Shown: positions 1 to 6,018 of the stretch, piece after piece | Numbering within the stretch: the first letter of the stretch is position 1 | Layout of the letters: the number at the start of each line of letters is the position of its first letter | From: Pseudomonadota bacterium | GTDB taxonomy: Bacteria; Myxococcota_A; UBA796; SXON01 | Length of the DNA stretch: 9,751 nt | Assembly: GCA_005776735.1 (NCBI GenBank) | Contig: SXOM01000106.1 | Location: 1-9,751, forward strand | Direction: 5' to 3' | The notes under the pieces: model-generated | Databases searched by the model: none | What the model saw: only the letters and a program-made list of their open reading frames with translations | What the model was told of the DNA's origin: nothing | Translations under genes and position numbers: made by a program

Positions 1-1
1 C

Positions 2-44
2 CGGCCCGACGGGTCGGCGGCCGCGCCGGCCCGTCGGCCGTTTT
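2..44 (+). terminator. Rho-independent terminator of an upstream gene
   Basis: Bases 2-19 pair with 24-40 to give a stem of about 17 bp, with one bulged C and one G-T wobble, around a 4-base GCCG loop. TTTT follows at 41-44. A GC-saturated stem directly followed by a T-run is the classic intrinsic terminator for + strand transcription. The gene it would serve lies before the window. The T-run is short (four bases), so efficiency is uncertain. Bases 45-227 after it hold no gene I can support. Confidence 0.72.
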
Positions 45-227
45 GGGCGAGGCCGCGCGACCGTCCCGAGGAGCGGCAGGGGCTCGCCGGCCTCGCGCGG
101 CGACCGTGGTCTTCGCAGCGCACCGCGCGGCGGCCCGGAGTCGCGAGCGGACGGTCGCGGCGCGGTGCCCACCCGAGCGCGGGGCTGGCGCGGTGCACAC
201 GATCGGCTACGGGAGAAGCGCGTCCTC

Positions 228-232
228 GGAGG
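228..232 (+). promoter_or_regulatory. Ribosome binding site for the FG-GAP lipoprotein
   Basis: GGAGG lies four bases before the ATG at 237. It favours that ATG over the in-frame GTG at 165, which would prepend 24 residues ahead of an otherwise N-terminal lipoprotein signal. Confidence 0.75.
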
Positions 233-236
233 TCCA

Positions 237-1730
237 ATGTCCTTCGCCGTTTTTTGCGTCCTGGCCTGTGGTGAACCGTCCGATCCCGGCAGCGCCGAGA
301 CCGCCGAGACGAGCGACACCGGCTGGACCGTCGGCCCCGTGGAGGACTGCGACTCGCCGACGAGTGTGGGCTGGACCGACGCCAGCGACCTGCTCTCCGG
401 CGACGGGGTCGAGGTGGGGAGCACCATCAACGGCCCCATCACCGTCGGCGAGATCGAAGGCCGGACGTGGATCGCGGCGCTCGTGGGCGACGCCGACCTC
501 GCGTGGTGGACGCTCGACGGGGAGCTGGGCGGCACACACACCTACACGACGTCGCCCGTGCGGGTGGGGCTCCAGGACATCGACGGGGACGGGGTCCTCG
601 ACCTGTGGACCAACGGCGAGGCCGTGGAGATCGCGTGGTCGTTCGGCACCGCCGCGGAGTCGTGGGAGACGGTGACCGCGCGCGACGCGTTCTGCCTGGG
701 CCTGCAGGAGTTGACGGTCTTCGACGCCGACGGCGACGGCGACCTCGACCTGCTGTACTCGACCGGGTTGGGCTGCGTCGACGACGACGGTGCGGCCCGG
801 CCCCTGCTCGTCCGCAACACGGGCGAACGTCGGTTTGGGGCGCCGGAGCGCATCGAAGGGCCGGCGTCGGCCTGGGGCGCCACGTTCGAGGCCGCGGTGG
901 CGGACCTGGACGGCGACCTCGACCCCGACGTGTACCTGTGCAACGACTTCGGTCCGGAGACGGCGCCGAACGCCGTCCTCTTCAACGACGGCACCGGCCG
1001 TTTCACCCTCGGCGACGACGAGGGCCTCGGCATCACCACCTACTGCATGAGCGCCTCGGTCGCCGATCTCGACGGCGACGGGGTCCTCGACATGTTCGTC
1101 GGCGCGGCCACGGGTCAGTTCGCGCTGGTCCGCACCCGCGCGGGCTACGTCGACGAGGCCGCGGCGTGGGGGCTGCGCACGTTCGACGGGGTGCAGATGC
1201 CGTGGGGGACCGCCGCGGTGGACGCCGACAACGACGGCCTCGTGGGCGTGGTGATGACGACGAGCGACTTCAACGTCCCCGCGCCCGAGTGGTTCCCCAT
1301 CCTCGTCGATCACCCGGTCACGCCGAGCGAGTGGGTGGTGGAGAGCGAAGCGTGGGGGCTGCCGCAGTCGACGGGGTCGCGAGCGGTCCTCGCGCGGGAC
1401 CTCAACCGCGACGGTGTCGTCGACCTCGTGGCGGCGGACTTCCGCAACTCGCCGTGGCTCCTGGTGTCCGACGGTTGCACCGCACAGAGCTGGGTGGAGG
1501 TCAGCGCACCGCCGGGCACGGTGGTGCGGGTCGAGGCGGGAGGGCAGGCGTGGACGGCACTAGCGACGGACGACCCGGGGTTCGCGGCGACGGGACCGTC
1601 GCTCGCGCACATCGGGCTCGGCCAGGAGCCGACCATCGACCGGGTGGTCGCCACGGTGCCGTGGGTGGGAGAGCGGGTGCTGGTCGGGCCGTTCGCCGCC
1701 CGGCGGCGCATCGCGTGGGCGCCCGGGTAG
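237..1730 (+). CDS. FG-GAP/VCBS repeat lipoprotein with ASPIC/UnbV-like C-terminus
   Basis: A 497-residue predicted surface or periplasmic lipoprotein. The N-terminus MSFAVFCVLAC ends in a lipobox-like V-L-A-C with Cys11 as the acylation site, followed by an Asp/Thr/Glu/Ser-rich linker typical of lipoproteins in this bacterial group. The body carries calcium-binding DxDxDGxxD motifs of FG-GAP/VCBS beta-propeller repeats starting near residues 114 (DIDGDGVLDL), 163 (DADGDGDLDL), 223 (DLDGDLDPDV), 277 (DLDGDGVLDM), 329 (DADNDGLVGV, degenerate) and 388 (DLNRDGVVDL). Residues about 418-490 look like an ASPIC/UnbV domain, with an Ile-Gly-Leu-Gly-Gln core. Such proteins are usually extracellular, and their ligands are mostly unknown. 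I cannot name a substrate. The start is set by GGAGG at 228-232. The signal has no Lys or Arg, which is unusual. The gene precedes the lnt pair by 53 bases and may be a separate transcript. Confidence 0.88.
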   Translation: MSFAVFCVLACGEPSDPGSAETAETSDTGWTVGPVEDCDSPTSVGWTDASDLLSGDGVEVGSTINGPITVGEIEGRTWIAALVGDADLAWWTLDGELGGTHTYTTSPVRVGLQDIDGDGVLDLWTNGEAVEIAWSFGTAAESWETVTARDAFCLGLQELTVFDADGDGDLDLLYSTGLGCVDDDGAARPLLVRNTGERRFGAPERIEGPASAWGATFEAAVADLDGDLDPDVYLCNDFGPETAPNAVLFNDGTGRFTLGDDEGLGITTYCMSASVADLDGDGVLDMFVGAATGQFALVRTRAGYVDEAAAWGLRTFDGVQMPWGTAAVDADNDGLVGVVMTTSDFNVPAPEWFPILVDHPVTPSEWVVESEAWGLPQSTGSRAVLARDLNRDGVVDLVAADFRNSPWLLVSDGCTAQSWVEVSAPPGTVVRVEAGGQAWTALATDDPGFAATGPSLAHIGLGQEPTIDRVVATVPWVGERVLVGPFAARRRIAWAPG

Positions 1731-1772
1731 GGGGGCACCCGCCGCGGCCGTGTGGGCCGGTCCTGCGCACGA

Positions 1773-1778
1773 TAACCT
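1773..1778 (+). promoter_or_regulatory. Possible -10 element (TAACCT) just before the lnt1 GTG
   Basis: TAACCT inside GATAACCT fits the TAnnnT form of a -10 box and ends five bases before the GTG at 1784, where transcription would be expected to begin. No Shine-Dalgarno sequence is visible before this GTG. I see no convincing -35 element. It resembles the arrangement before the gene at 7656. Inference from spacing only. Confidence 0.35.
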
Positions 1779-1783
1779 CGCGG

Positions 1784-3301
1784 GTGTCGCGCCCCGCCCG
1801 CTCGTGGTTCTTGGCCTGGGCCCTGCCCGTCGCCGCCCTCTCCGGCGCGGCGTGGGCGCTCGCCGCGCCGCCCGTCGGGTGGGCATGGCTCGGGTGGGTG
1901 CACCTCGCCCCGGCCCTGGTGGGGATGGCGTTGGCGCAGACGCCGTGGCGACGCGGCCTGGTCGGCTACACCACCGGCGCGGGCCTCCTCGTCGCGGTGT
2001 GCGCGTGGATGCCCGCCACGGTCGAACGTTTCGCCGGCCTCCCGCCGTACGCCGCCGTCGCGGTGCTCGCCCTCTACGTCGCGGTCTTCGCGTTGCCGTG
2101 GGCCGGCCTCGGGCTCGCAATCGCGCCGCTCCGCGCACGGTTCGGGGCCCACTGGGTCTGGGCGGCGGCGGTGGTGTGGGTCGCGTTGGAGTACCTGTTA
2201 CCGTCCACCTTCCGCTTCTTCCTGGGCTCGGTCCACTACCGGGAGCCGTGGGTGTGGCAGCTCGCGGCGGTCGTCGGCCCGCTCGGGGTCAGCGCGCTGG
2301 CGGTGAGCACCGCGGCCGCGCTCGCCGAGCTTGTGCTGGCACGTCGGGAGCGACGCGGGCCACCGGTGGCAACCGGGGTGGAGCTCGGTGCGGTGTGGGC
2401 GGCGACCCTCGCGTTCGGCGCATGGCGGGACGCGACGGTCGAGGCCGGGTTGGCACGGTCACCGGTGGTGCGCGTGGCCTACGTCCAGCGCGCCGAGCTG
2501 CCGCCGCGTCGGGAGCGCGGGATGGCCGCGCTGCGGGATTGGGCCCGCCGGTCACGCGCGGTGCTCGCCGCGCAGCCGCCTTCGGCCCGGCCCGAGCTCG
2601 TGGTGTGGCCGGAGAGCGCGTTCCTGCCGAACCCGGCGGAGGGCGAAGCCCGTCGTGAGCTGGCCGCGTTCGCCGCCGGCGAACACGTCGCGCTCCTGCT
2701 CGGGGCGGGCACCACCGAACCCGGGCGGGAGACCAACAGCGTGTACCTGTTCCTCCCCGACGGGACGGTCGGCGGGCGGTACGACAAGCAGGCGCTCCTG
2801 CCGTTTGCGGAGGGGGTGCCCTCGGGCTTGGGGTGGGCGCGGGCGTGGGTGCCGCAGCTCGGCGCGCTCGCCGCCGGCGAGGAGACCGTCGTCTTCGCGG
2901 CGTCGTCGTTCACCTTCACCGCGCCGATCTGCTACGAGGCCGTCCTCGCCGAGCAGGTGCGGGCGATGGACGACGCCGATCTACTCGTGAACGTCACCAA
3001 CGACGCGTGGTTCGGTGCTTCGCAGGCCCCGCACCTGCACGCCATGCTGGCCGCGGCCGCCGCGATGACCAGCGGGCGCCCGCTCCTACGCGTCGCCTAC
3101 ACCGGCGCGTCCGGGCTCGTCGAGCCGCACGGGGCCATCGTACAACCTGCGGACCTTGGCACCGACGCCGGCACCGTCGTCGCGGTCCGGCTCGGCGCGG
3201 TGGAGGCGCCCGCGCGTACGTGGGGCGCGGGGTTCGGGCCGGGGGCCGTCGTCATCGCCGCCGGGCTGGTGTTCGCTTCGGCGCACAAGCGGTCGGGTTA
3301 G
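1784..3301 (+). CDS. lnt: Apolipoprotein N-acyltransferase, first of a tandem pair
   Basis: A 505-residue integral inner-membrane enzyme of the Lnt family, which transfers an acyl chain from phospholipid to the N-terminal cysteine of diacylated lipoproteins. E. coli Lnt has 512 residues. An N-terminal block of hydrophobic helices (to about residue 220) is followed by a nitrilase-fold domain and a final helix near the C-terminus. The catalytic triad is present: Glu277 in VVWPES, Lys335 in RYDK and Cys383 in PICYE. The family's other conserved positions, Glu343 (PFAE) and the Tyr-Glu after the Cys, are also kept. The usual PFGE reads PFAEGVP. The GTG start puts Arg residues before helix 1 (MSRPARSWF), matching the cytoplasmic N-terminus. 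The frame is open far upstream, but that stretch is Arg/Gly/Pro-rich shadow sequence. No Shine-Dalgarno is visible. It holds the only TTA codon in the window (2198-2200, Leu139). The next lnt starts 25 bases after its stop. Confidence 0.9.
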   Translation: MSRPARSWFLAWALPVAALSGAAWALAAPPVGWAWLGWVHLAPALVGMALAQTPWRRGLVGYTTGAGLLVAVCAWMPATVERFAGLPPYAAVAVLALYVAVFALPWAGLGLAIAPLRARFGAHWVWAAAVVWVALEYLLPSTFRFFLGSVHYREPWVWQLAAVVGPLGVSALAVSTAAALAELVLARRERRGPPVATGVELGAVWAATLAFGAWRDATVEAGLARSPVVRVAYVQRAELPPRRERGMAALRDWARRSRAVLAAQPPSARPELVVWPESAFLPNPAEGEARRELAAFAAGEHVALLLGAGTTEPGRETNSVYLFLPDGTVGGRYDKQALLPFAEGVPSGLGWARAWVPQLGALAAGEETVVFAASSFTFTAPICYEAVLAEQVRAMDDADLLVNVTNDAWFGASQAPHLHAMLAAAAAMTSGRPLLRVAYTGASGLVEPHGAIVQPADLGTDAGTVVAVRLGAVEAPARTWGAGFGPGAVVIAAGLVFASAHKRSG

Positions 3302-3326
3302 GCGCGGACCAGCCCCGGGTCGCGCG

Positions 3327-4937
3327 TTGTCCGAGTCCCCTCCACCGCCCCGCTTCTTCTCGCGCACGAACCTGCCGCGCCTCATGGCGGCGGCGTTCTC
3401 CGGGGCGGTCCTGCGGCTGGTGTCGCCCCCGATTGGGCTCGACTGGCTGCACTGGTTCAGCTTCGTCCCGCTCCTGGTCGCGGTCGCGGATCCGGCCGGG
3501 CGGCCGGTCTACGGCGAAGGCTGGCGCGGGCGCCTGCGCGCACTGATGCGGAGCCGCAACTTCCGGCTGGGGTACCTCACCGGCGGGCTTGGCGTCTTCC
3601 TGCTCTTCTTCTGGTTGGCCCAGACCATCGACACGTTCAGCAACATCCCCCTGCCGCTCGCGGCGTGCCTCATCATGCTGTTCGCCGCGGTCTTCGGCCT
3701 GCCGTACGGCTTCTTGGCCGCCGCGGTGGTGCCGTTGCGCGAGCGATTCGGTGGGTGGTGGGCGGTGGTCTTCCCGACGGTCTGGGTCACGGCCGAGCTG
3801 GCGCAGCCCGCCCTGTTCCCGTACTACCAGGGGGTCGGGCAGTACCGGAACCCCTACACCTGGCAGCTCGCCAGCGTCTTCGGCGCGTATGGCGTGTCGT
3901 GGCTCCTCCTCGCGACCAACAGCGCGCTGACCGAGGTGTGGTTGCGCCGCCAGGCCGGCGCGAGCGTGGCGTGGGGCCCGCTCGGGCTCGTGGCGGCGCT
4001 GTTCTTCGGGAACCTCGGGTTCGGCGCGTGGCGCTTCGAAACCGTGGAGCGTGCGCTCGCGGCGGCGCCGGTCGCGCGCGTGAGCATGTTGCAGCAGGGC
4101 GTCACCATGCTCGAGCGCCTCCAGGATCGCGGCACCAAGGTGCTCCGCTCGTGGATGGCGCTGACCCGGAAGGCGGCCGAGCACGACCCCGACCTCGTGG
4201 TGTGGCCCGAGGGGAGCATCTACAACAGCCCGCGCGACAAGTCGCTGCAGACCGCGTTCGGCAAGCTCACGAAGGAGTCGGGGTTCGCGCTCCTGGTCGG
4301 CGGGGCGACGGTCGACGTCGATCCCGACGACCCCGAGCGGCGCGCGTCGTGGAACAGTGCGTACTTCTTCGACACCCAGGGCAACCTGGCCGGCCGCTAC
4401 GACAAGATGGTGCCCATGCCGTTCGGCGAGTACCTGCCGTGGCCGGTGTCGTACCTCAAGCCGTTCATCCAGGGCGTGGGCAGCTTCCGGGCCGGGACCG
4501 AGCCCCTGGTCTTCCACTCGGAGAAGTTCACGTTCTCCACCCCCATCTGCTACGAGGCGATCCTCGAGGCGCAGATGCGGCGCCTCGCCGACGCCGACGT
4601 CTTCGTGAACATCACCAACGACGGCTGGTTCGGCGACACGGCCGCACCGCACCAGCACGCGATGTTGTCGGCGGCCTACGCCGTGGAGCTCGGCAGGCCG
4701 ATGCTGCGCATCGCCTACACCGGCGTGTCGATGGTGGTGGAGCCCCACGGTGTGATCCGGTACGAGACGCGGCCCTACACCGAAGTGGCCGAGGTCGTGG
4801 AGCTGCGGGTCGCCACGTTCGAGACCCCCTACCGCACCTGGGGGCGAACGTTTCCGTACGTGTGCGGGCTGGTGACCGTGGTGGTCGGGGCGCTCGAGCT
4901 GATCGCCGCTGTCACACGCCGCCGCGGCGGGGCGTAG
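3327..4937 (+). CDS. lnt: Apolipoprotein N-acyltransferase, second of a tandem pair
   Basis: A 536-residue Lnt paralogue with the same layout: N-terminal membrane helices, nitrilase-fold catalytic domain, C-terminal helix (about 509-528) and a basic tail. The triad is Glu295 (VVWPEG), Lys360 (RYDK) and Cys408 (PICYE), with Glu368 in a standard PFGEY motif. It is closer to the canonical family pattern than its neighbour, and the two differ clearly along their length, so this is an old duplication or two independently acquired copies. The start is uncertain. TTG at 3327 gives a basic N-terminus (RFFSRTNLPRL) before helix 1, as expected for Lnt. ATG at 3384 would give 517 residues but remove it. 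Neither has a clear ribosome binding site. The gene ends 17 bases before the sigma factor, suggesting one operon. It may differ from copy 1 in acyl donor, substrate or timing. Confidence 0.9.
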   Translation: MSESPPPPRFFSRTNLPRLMAAAFSGAVLRLVSPPIGLDWLHWFSFVPLLVAVADPAGRPVYGEGWRGRLRALMRSRNFRLGYLTGGLGVFLLFFWLAQTIDTFSNIPLPLAACLIMLFAAVFGLPYGFLAAAVVPLRERFGGWWAVVFPTVWVTAELAQPALFPYYQGVGQYRNPYTWQLASVFGAYGVSWLLLATNSALTEVWLRRQAGASVAWGPLGLVAALFFGNLGFGAWRFETVERALAAAPVARVSMLQQGVTMLERLQDRGTKVLRSWMALTRKAAEHDPDLVVWPEGSIYNSPRDKSLQTAFGKLTKESGFALLVGGATVDVDPDDPERRASWNSAYFFDTQGNLAGRYDKMVPMPFGEYLPWPVSYLKPFIQGVGSFRAGTEPLVFHSEKFTFSTPICYEAILEAQMRRLADADVFVNITNDGWFGDTAAPHQHAMLSAAYAVELGRPMLRIAYTGVSMVVEPHGVIRYETRPYTEVAEVVELRVATFETPYRTWGRTFPYVCGLVTVVVGALELIAAVTRRRGGA

Positions 4938-4945
4938 TCAGTGTC

Positions 4946-4950
4946 GGAGA
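4946..4950 (+). promoter_or_regulatory. Ribosome binding site for the ECF sigma factor
   Basis: GGAGA ends four bases before the GTG at 4955. It supports that GTG as the start and places the site in the 17-base gap after lnt copy 2, consistent with one polycistronic mRNA. Confidence 0.6.
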
Positions 4951-4954
4951 ACGG

Positions 4955-5479
4955 GTGAGTCGCCCGGAAACCGACGAGGAGCTCATGGACGCGGTGCGGG
5001 ACGGCAGCGAGCCAGCGTACATCACGCTGTTCGAACGTCACCGGGCCGCGCTCTACGGCTACGCCCTGCGCATGACACGGCAGCCCGAGGTCGCCGACGA
5101 CGTATTCCAGGAGACGTTCCTCCGGGTGCACCGGGCCCGCGCGACGTGGGCCGCCCATCATGGCAGCTTCAAGAGCTGGTTGTTCCGGATCTGCACCAAC
5201 ACGCTCCGCGACCGCGCGCGCCTCAACGCGCGCCGCCCCGAGGTCCTGGGCGACACCTGGGAGCCCTACGTCCACCCCGGCCACGCGGACCGCCTGTCGC
5301 TCGAGCGGGCCCTGGCCCAACTGCCGGAGCACCTGCGCGACGCGTTCCTGCTCGCGGCGATGCAGGGGATGGACCACAACGAGATCGCCGAGGCGCTCGA
5401 CATCTCGCCGGACAACGCGCGTGCGCGGGTGTCCCGGGCCCGCGGCCGGCTGCGCGAGCTGCTCGGGGAGGGCGCGTGA
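4955..5479 (+). CDS. ECF-family RNA polymerase sigma factor
   Basis: A 174-residue sigma-70 factor with only regions 2 and 4, the size and layout of the extracytoplasmic-function (ECF) group. Region 2 spans about residues 22-88, with the core-binding/-10 recognition sequence VADDVFQETFLRVHR and GSFKSWLFRI. Region 4 spans about 119-170, beginning LAQLPEHLRDAFLL, with a helix-turn-helix around 141-163 (HNEIAEALDISPDNARARV) that should recognise the -35 element. The GTG start is supported by GGAGA at 4946-4950. The last four bases overlap the next gene (GTGA), implying translational coupling to its probable anti-sigma factor. ECF factors normally direct transcription of a small regulon, often including their own operon. 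I see no obvious target promoter in the window, so the regulon is unknown. Confidence 0.93.
   Translation: MSRPETDEELMDAVRDGSEPAYITLFERHRAALYGYALRMTRQPEVADDVFQETFLRVHRARATWAAHHGSFKSWLFRICTNTLRDRARLNARRPEVLGDTWEPYVHPGHADRLSLERALAQLPEHLRDAFLLAAMQGMDHNEIAEALDISPDNARARVSRARGRLRELLGEGA
5467..5471 (+). promoter_or_regulatory. Ribosome binding site for the probable anti-sigma gene
   Basis: GGAGG inside the end of the sigma-factor gene lies four bases before the GTG at 5476. It fixes the start at the 4-base GTGA overlap. Confidence 0.65.
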
Positions 5480-6018
5480 GTTGGTCTGACGACGAGCTCG
5501 ACGCCCGCTTCCGCGAGCTCGGTCCCATCGACCCACCCGCGCGTGTCGAGCAGGCTGTGCTCACGACGTACCGCGCCGAGCGGCAGCGGGGCGCGCGGCG
5601 CACCCGCTGGTGGGCCGTGGGCGGCATGGCCGCGATGGCGGCCTTGTCGCTCCTGGTGATCGCCGAGCCGCCCGCTCGCGGGGATCCTGCGGCGATGGTC
5701 GAGCGTGGGGCCGGCGAGGTGCGGCCGACGGTCGAGCTGAAGGTCGCGGTCCGGCTCGGCGCGGGCACCACCGAGCGGTTCGCTGCCGACCGGCGCTACA
5801 ATGCCGGCGACACGCTCATGTTCCGCGTCCGCACCAGCGCCGCCACCACGCTCACGCTCACGCGCGCCGGGGTGGTCGTGTGGTCGGGGCCGGTGCCCGC
5901 CGGCGAGAGCGACCTGCCGGTGGGCTACCAGCTCGAAGCCGGGGAAGGCCCGGCGATCTTCGCCCTCACGGGCGGCGCCGAGGTGCTGCGCCTGCCGGTT
6001 CCCGCGGTGTCGCCATGA
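5476..6018 (+). CDS. Single-pass membrane protein, probable anti-sigma factor
   Basis: A 180-residue protein with three visible parts. Residues 1-44 are cytoplasmic, with the short Pro-containing helical pattern seen in degenerate anti-sigma N-termini (ELGPIDPPARVEQAVL) and a basic RQRGARRTR stretch. Residues about 45-63 form one transmembrane helix. Residues about 64-180 are an exported beta-rich domain. That domain contains RRYNAGDTLMFRV followed by alternating strands, resembling the DUF4384-type modules often found with bacterial caspase-like proteins. The resemblance is weak and not established. There is no HxxxCxxC zinc anti-sigma motif. Position is the best evidence: it overlaps the sigma gene by four bases (GTGA) and the caspase gene by four bases (ATGA). 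It probably holds the sigma factor at the membrane and releases it on an envelope signal, but it could instead be a structural partner of the caspase-fold protein. Confidence 0.75.
   Translation: MSWSDDELDARFRELGPIDPPARVEQAVLTTYRAERQRGARRTRWWAVGGMAAMAALSLLVIAEPPARGDPAAMVERGAGEVRPTVELKVAVRLGAGTTERFAADRRYNAGDTLMFRVRTSAATTLTLTRAGVVVWSGPVPAGESDLPVGYQLEAGEGPAIFALTGGAEVLRLPVPAVSP

Noticed and set aside
56..159. 11-base inverted repeat (56-66 with 149-159) in the first intergenic region
   Set aside because: The arms are 82 bases apart and matches of this length are not surprising in such GC-rich sequence; no operator symmetry near a promoter is visible.
165..236. GTG start at 165 adding 24 residues to the FG-GAP lipoprotein
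   Set aside because: It would bury the lipobox behind a charged extension, and GGAGG sits at the correct distance from ATG 237. It would supply basic residues, so it is not fully excluded.
43..675. Open frame starting in the first intergenic region
   Set aside because: Its translation is Arg/Pro/Ser-rich low-complexity sequence that runs into the FG-GAP gene in another frame, with no domain or ribosome binding site.
576..1430. Repeated short DNA strings rich in GACGGCGACGG
   Set aside because: They encode the DxDGDG motifs of the FG-GAP repeats and are not DNA-level repeats, CRISPR or regulatory sites.
1745..1759. Small hairpin (5-bp stem, 5-base loop) between the FG-GAP gene and lnt copy 1
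   Set aside because: The stem is short and has no T-run, so it is not a convincing terminator.
467..1783. Upstream extension of the lnt copy 1 reading frame
   Set aside because: The frame is open because of high GC. Its translation is Arg/Gly/Pro-rich and overlaps the well-supported FG-GAP gene in another frame.
3252..4748. Minus-strand open frame of about 500 codons opposite lnt copy 2
   Set aside because: Low-complexity His/Arg/Glu-rich shadow translation; the + strand encodes a complete Lnt with its catalytic triad.
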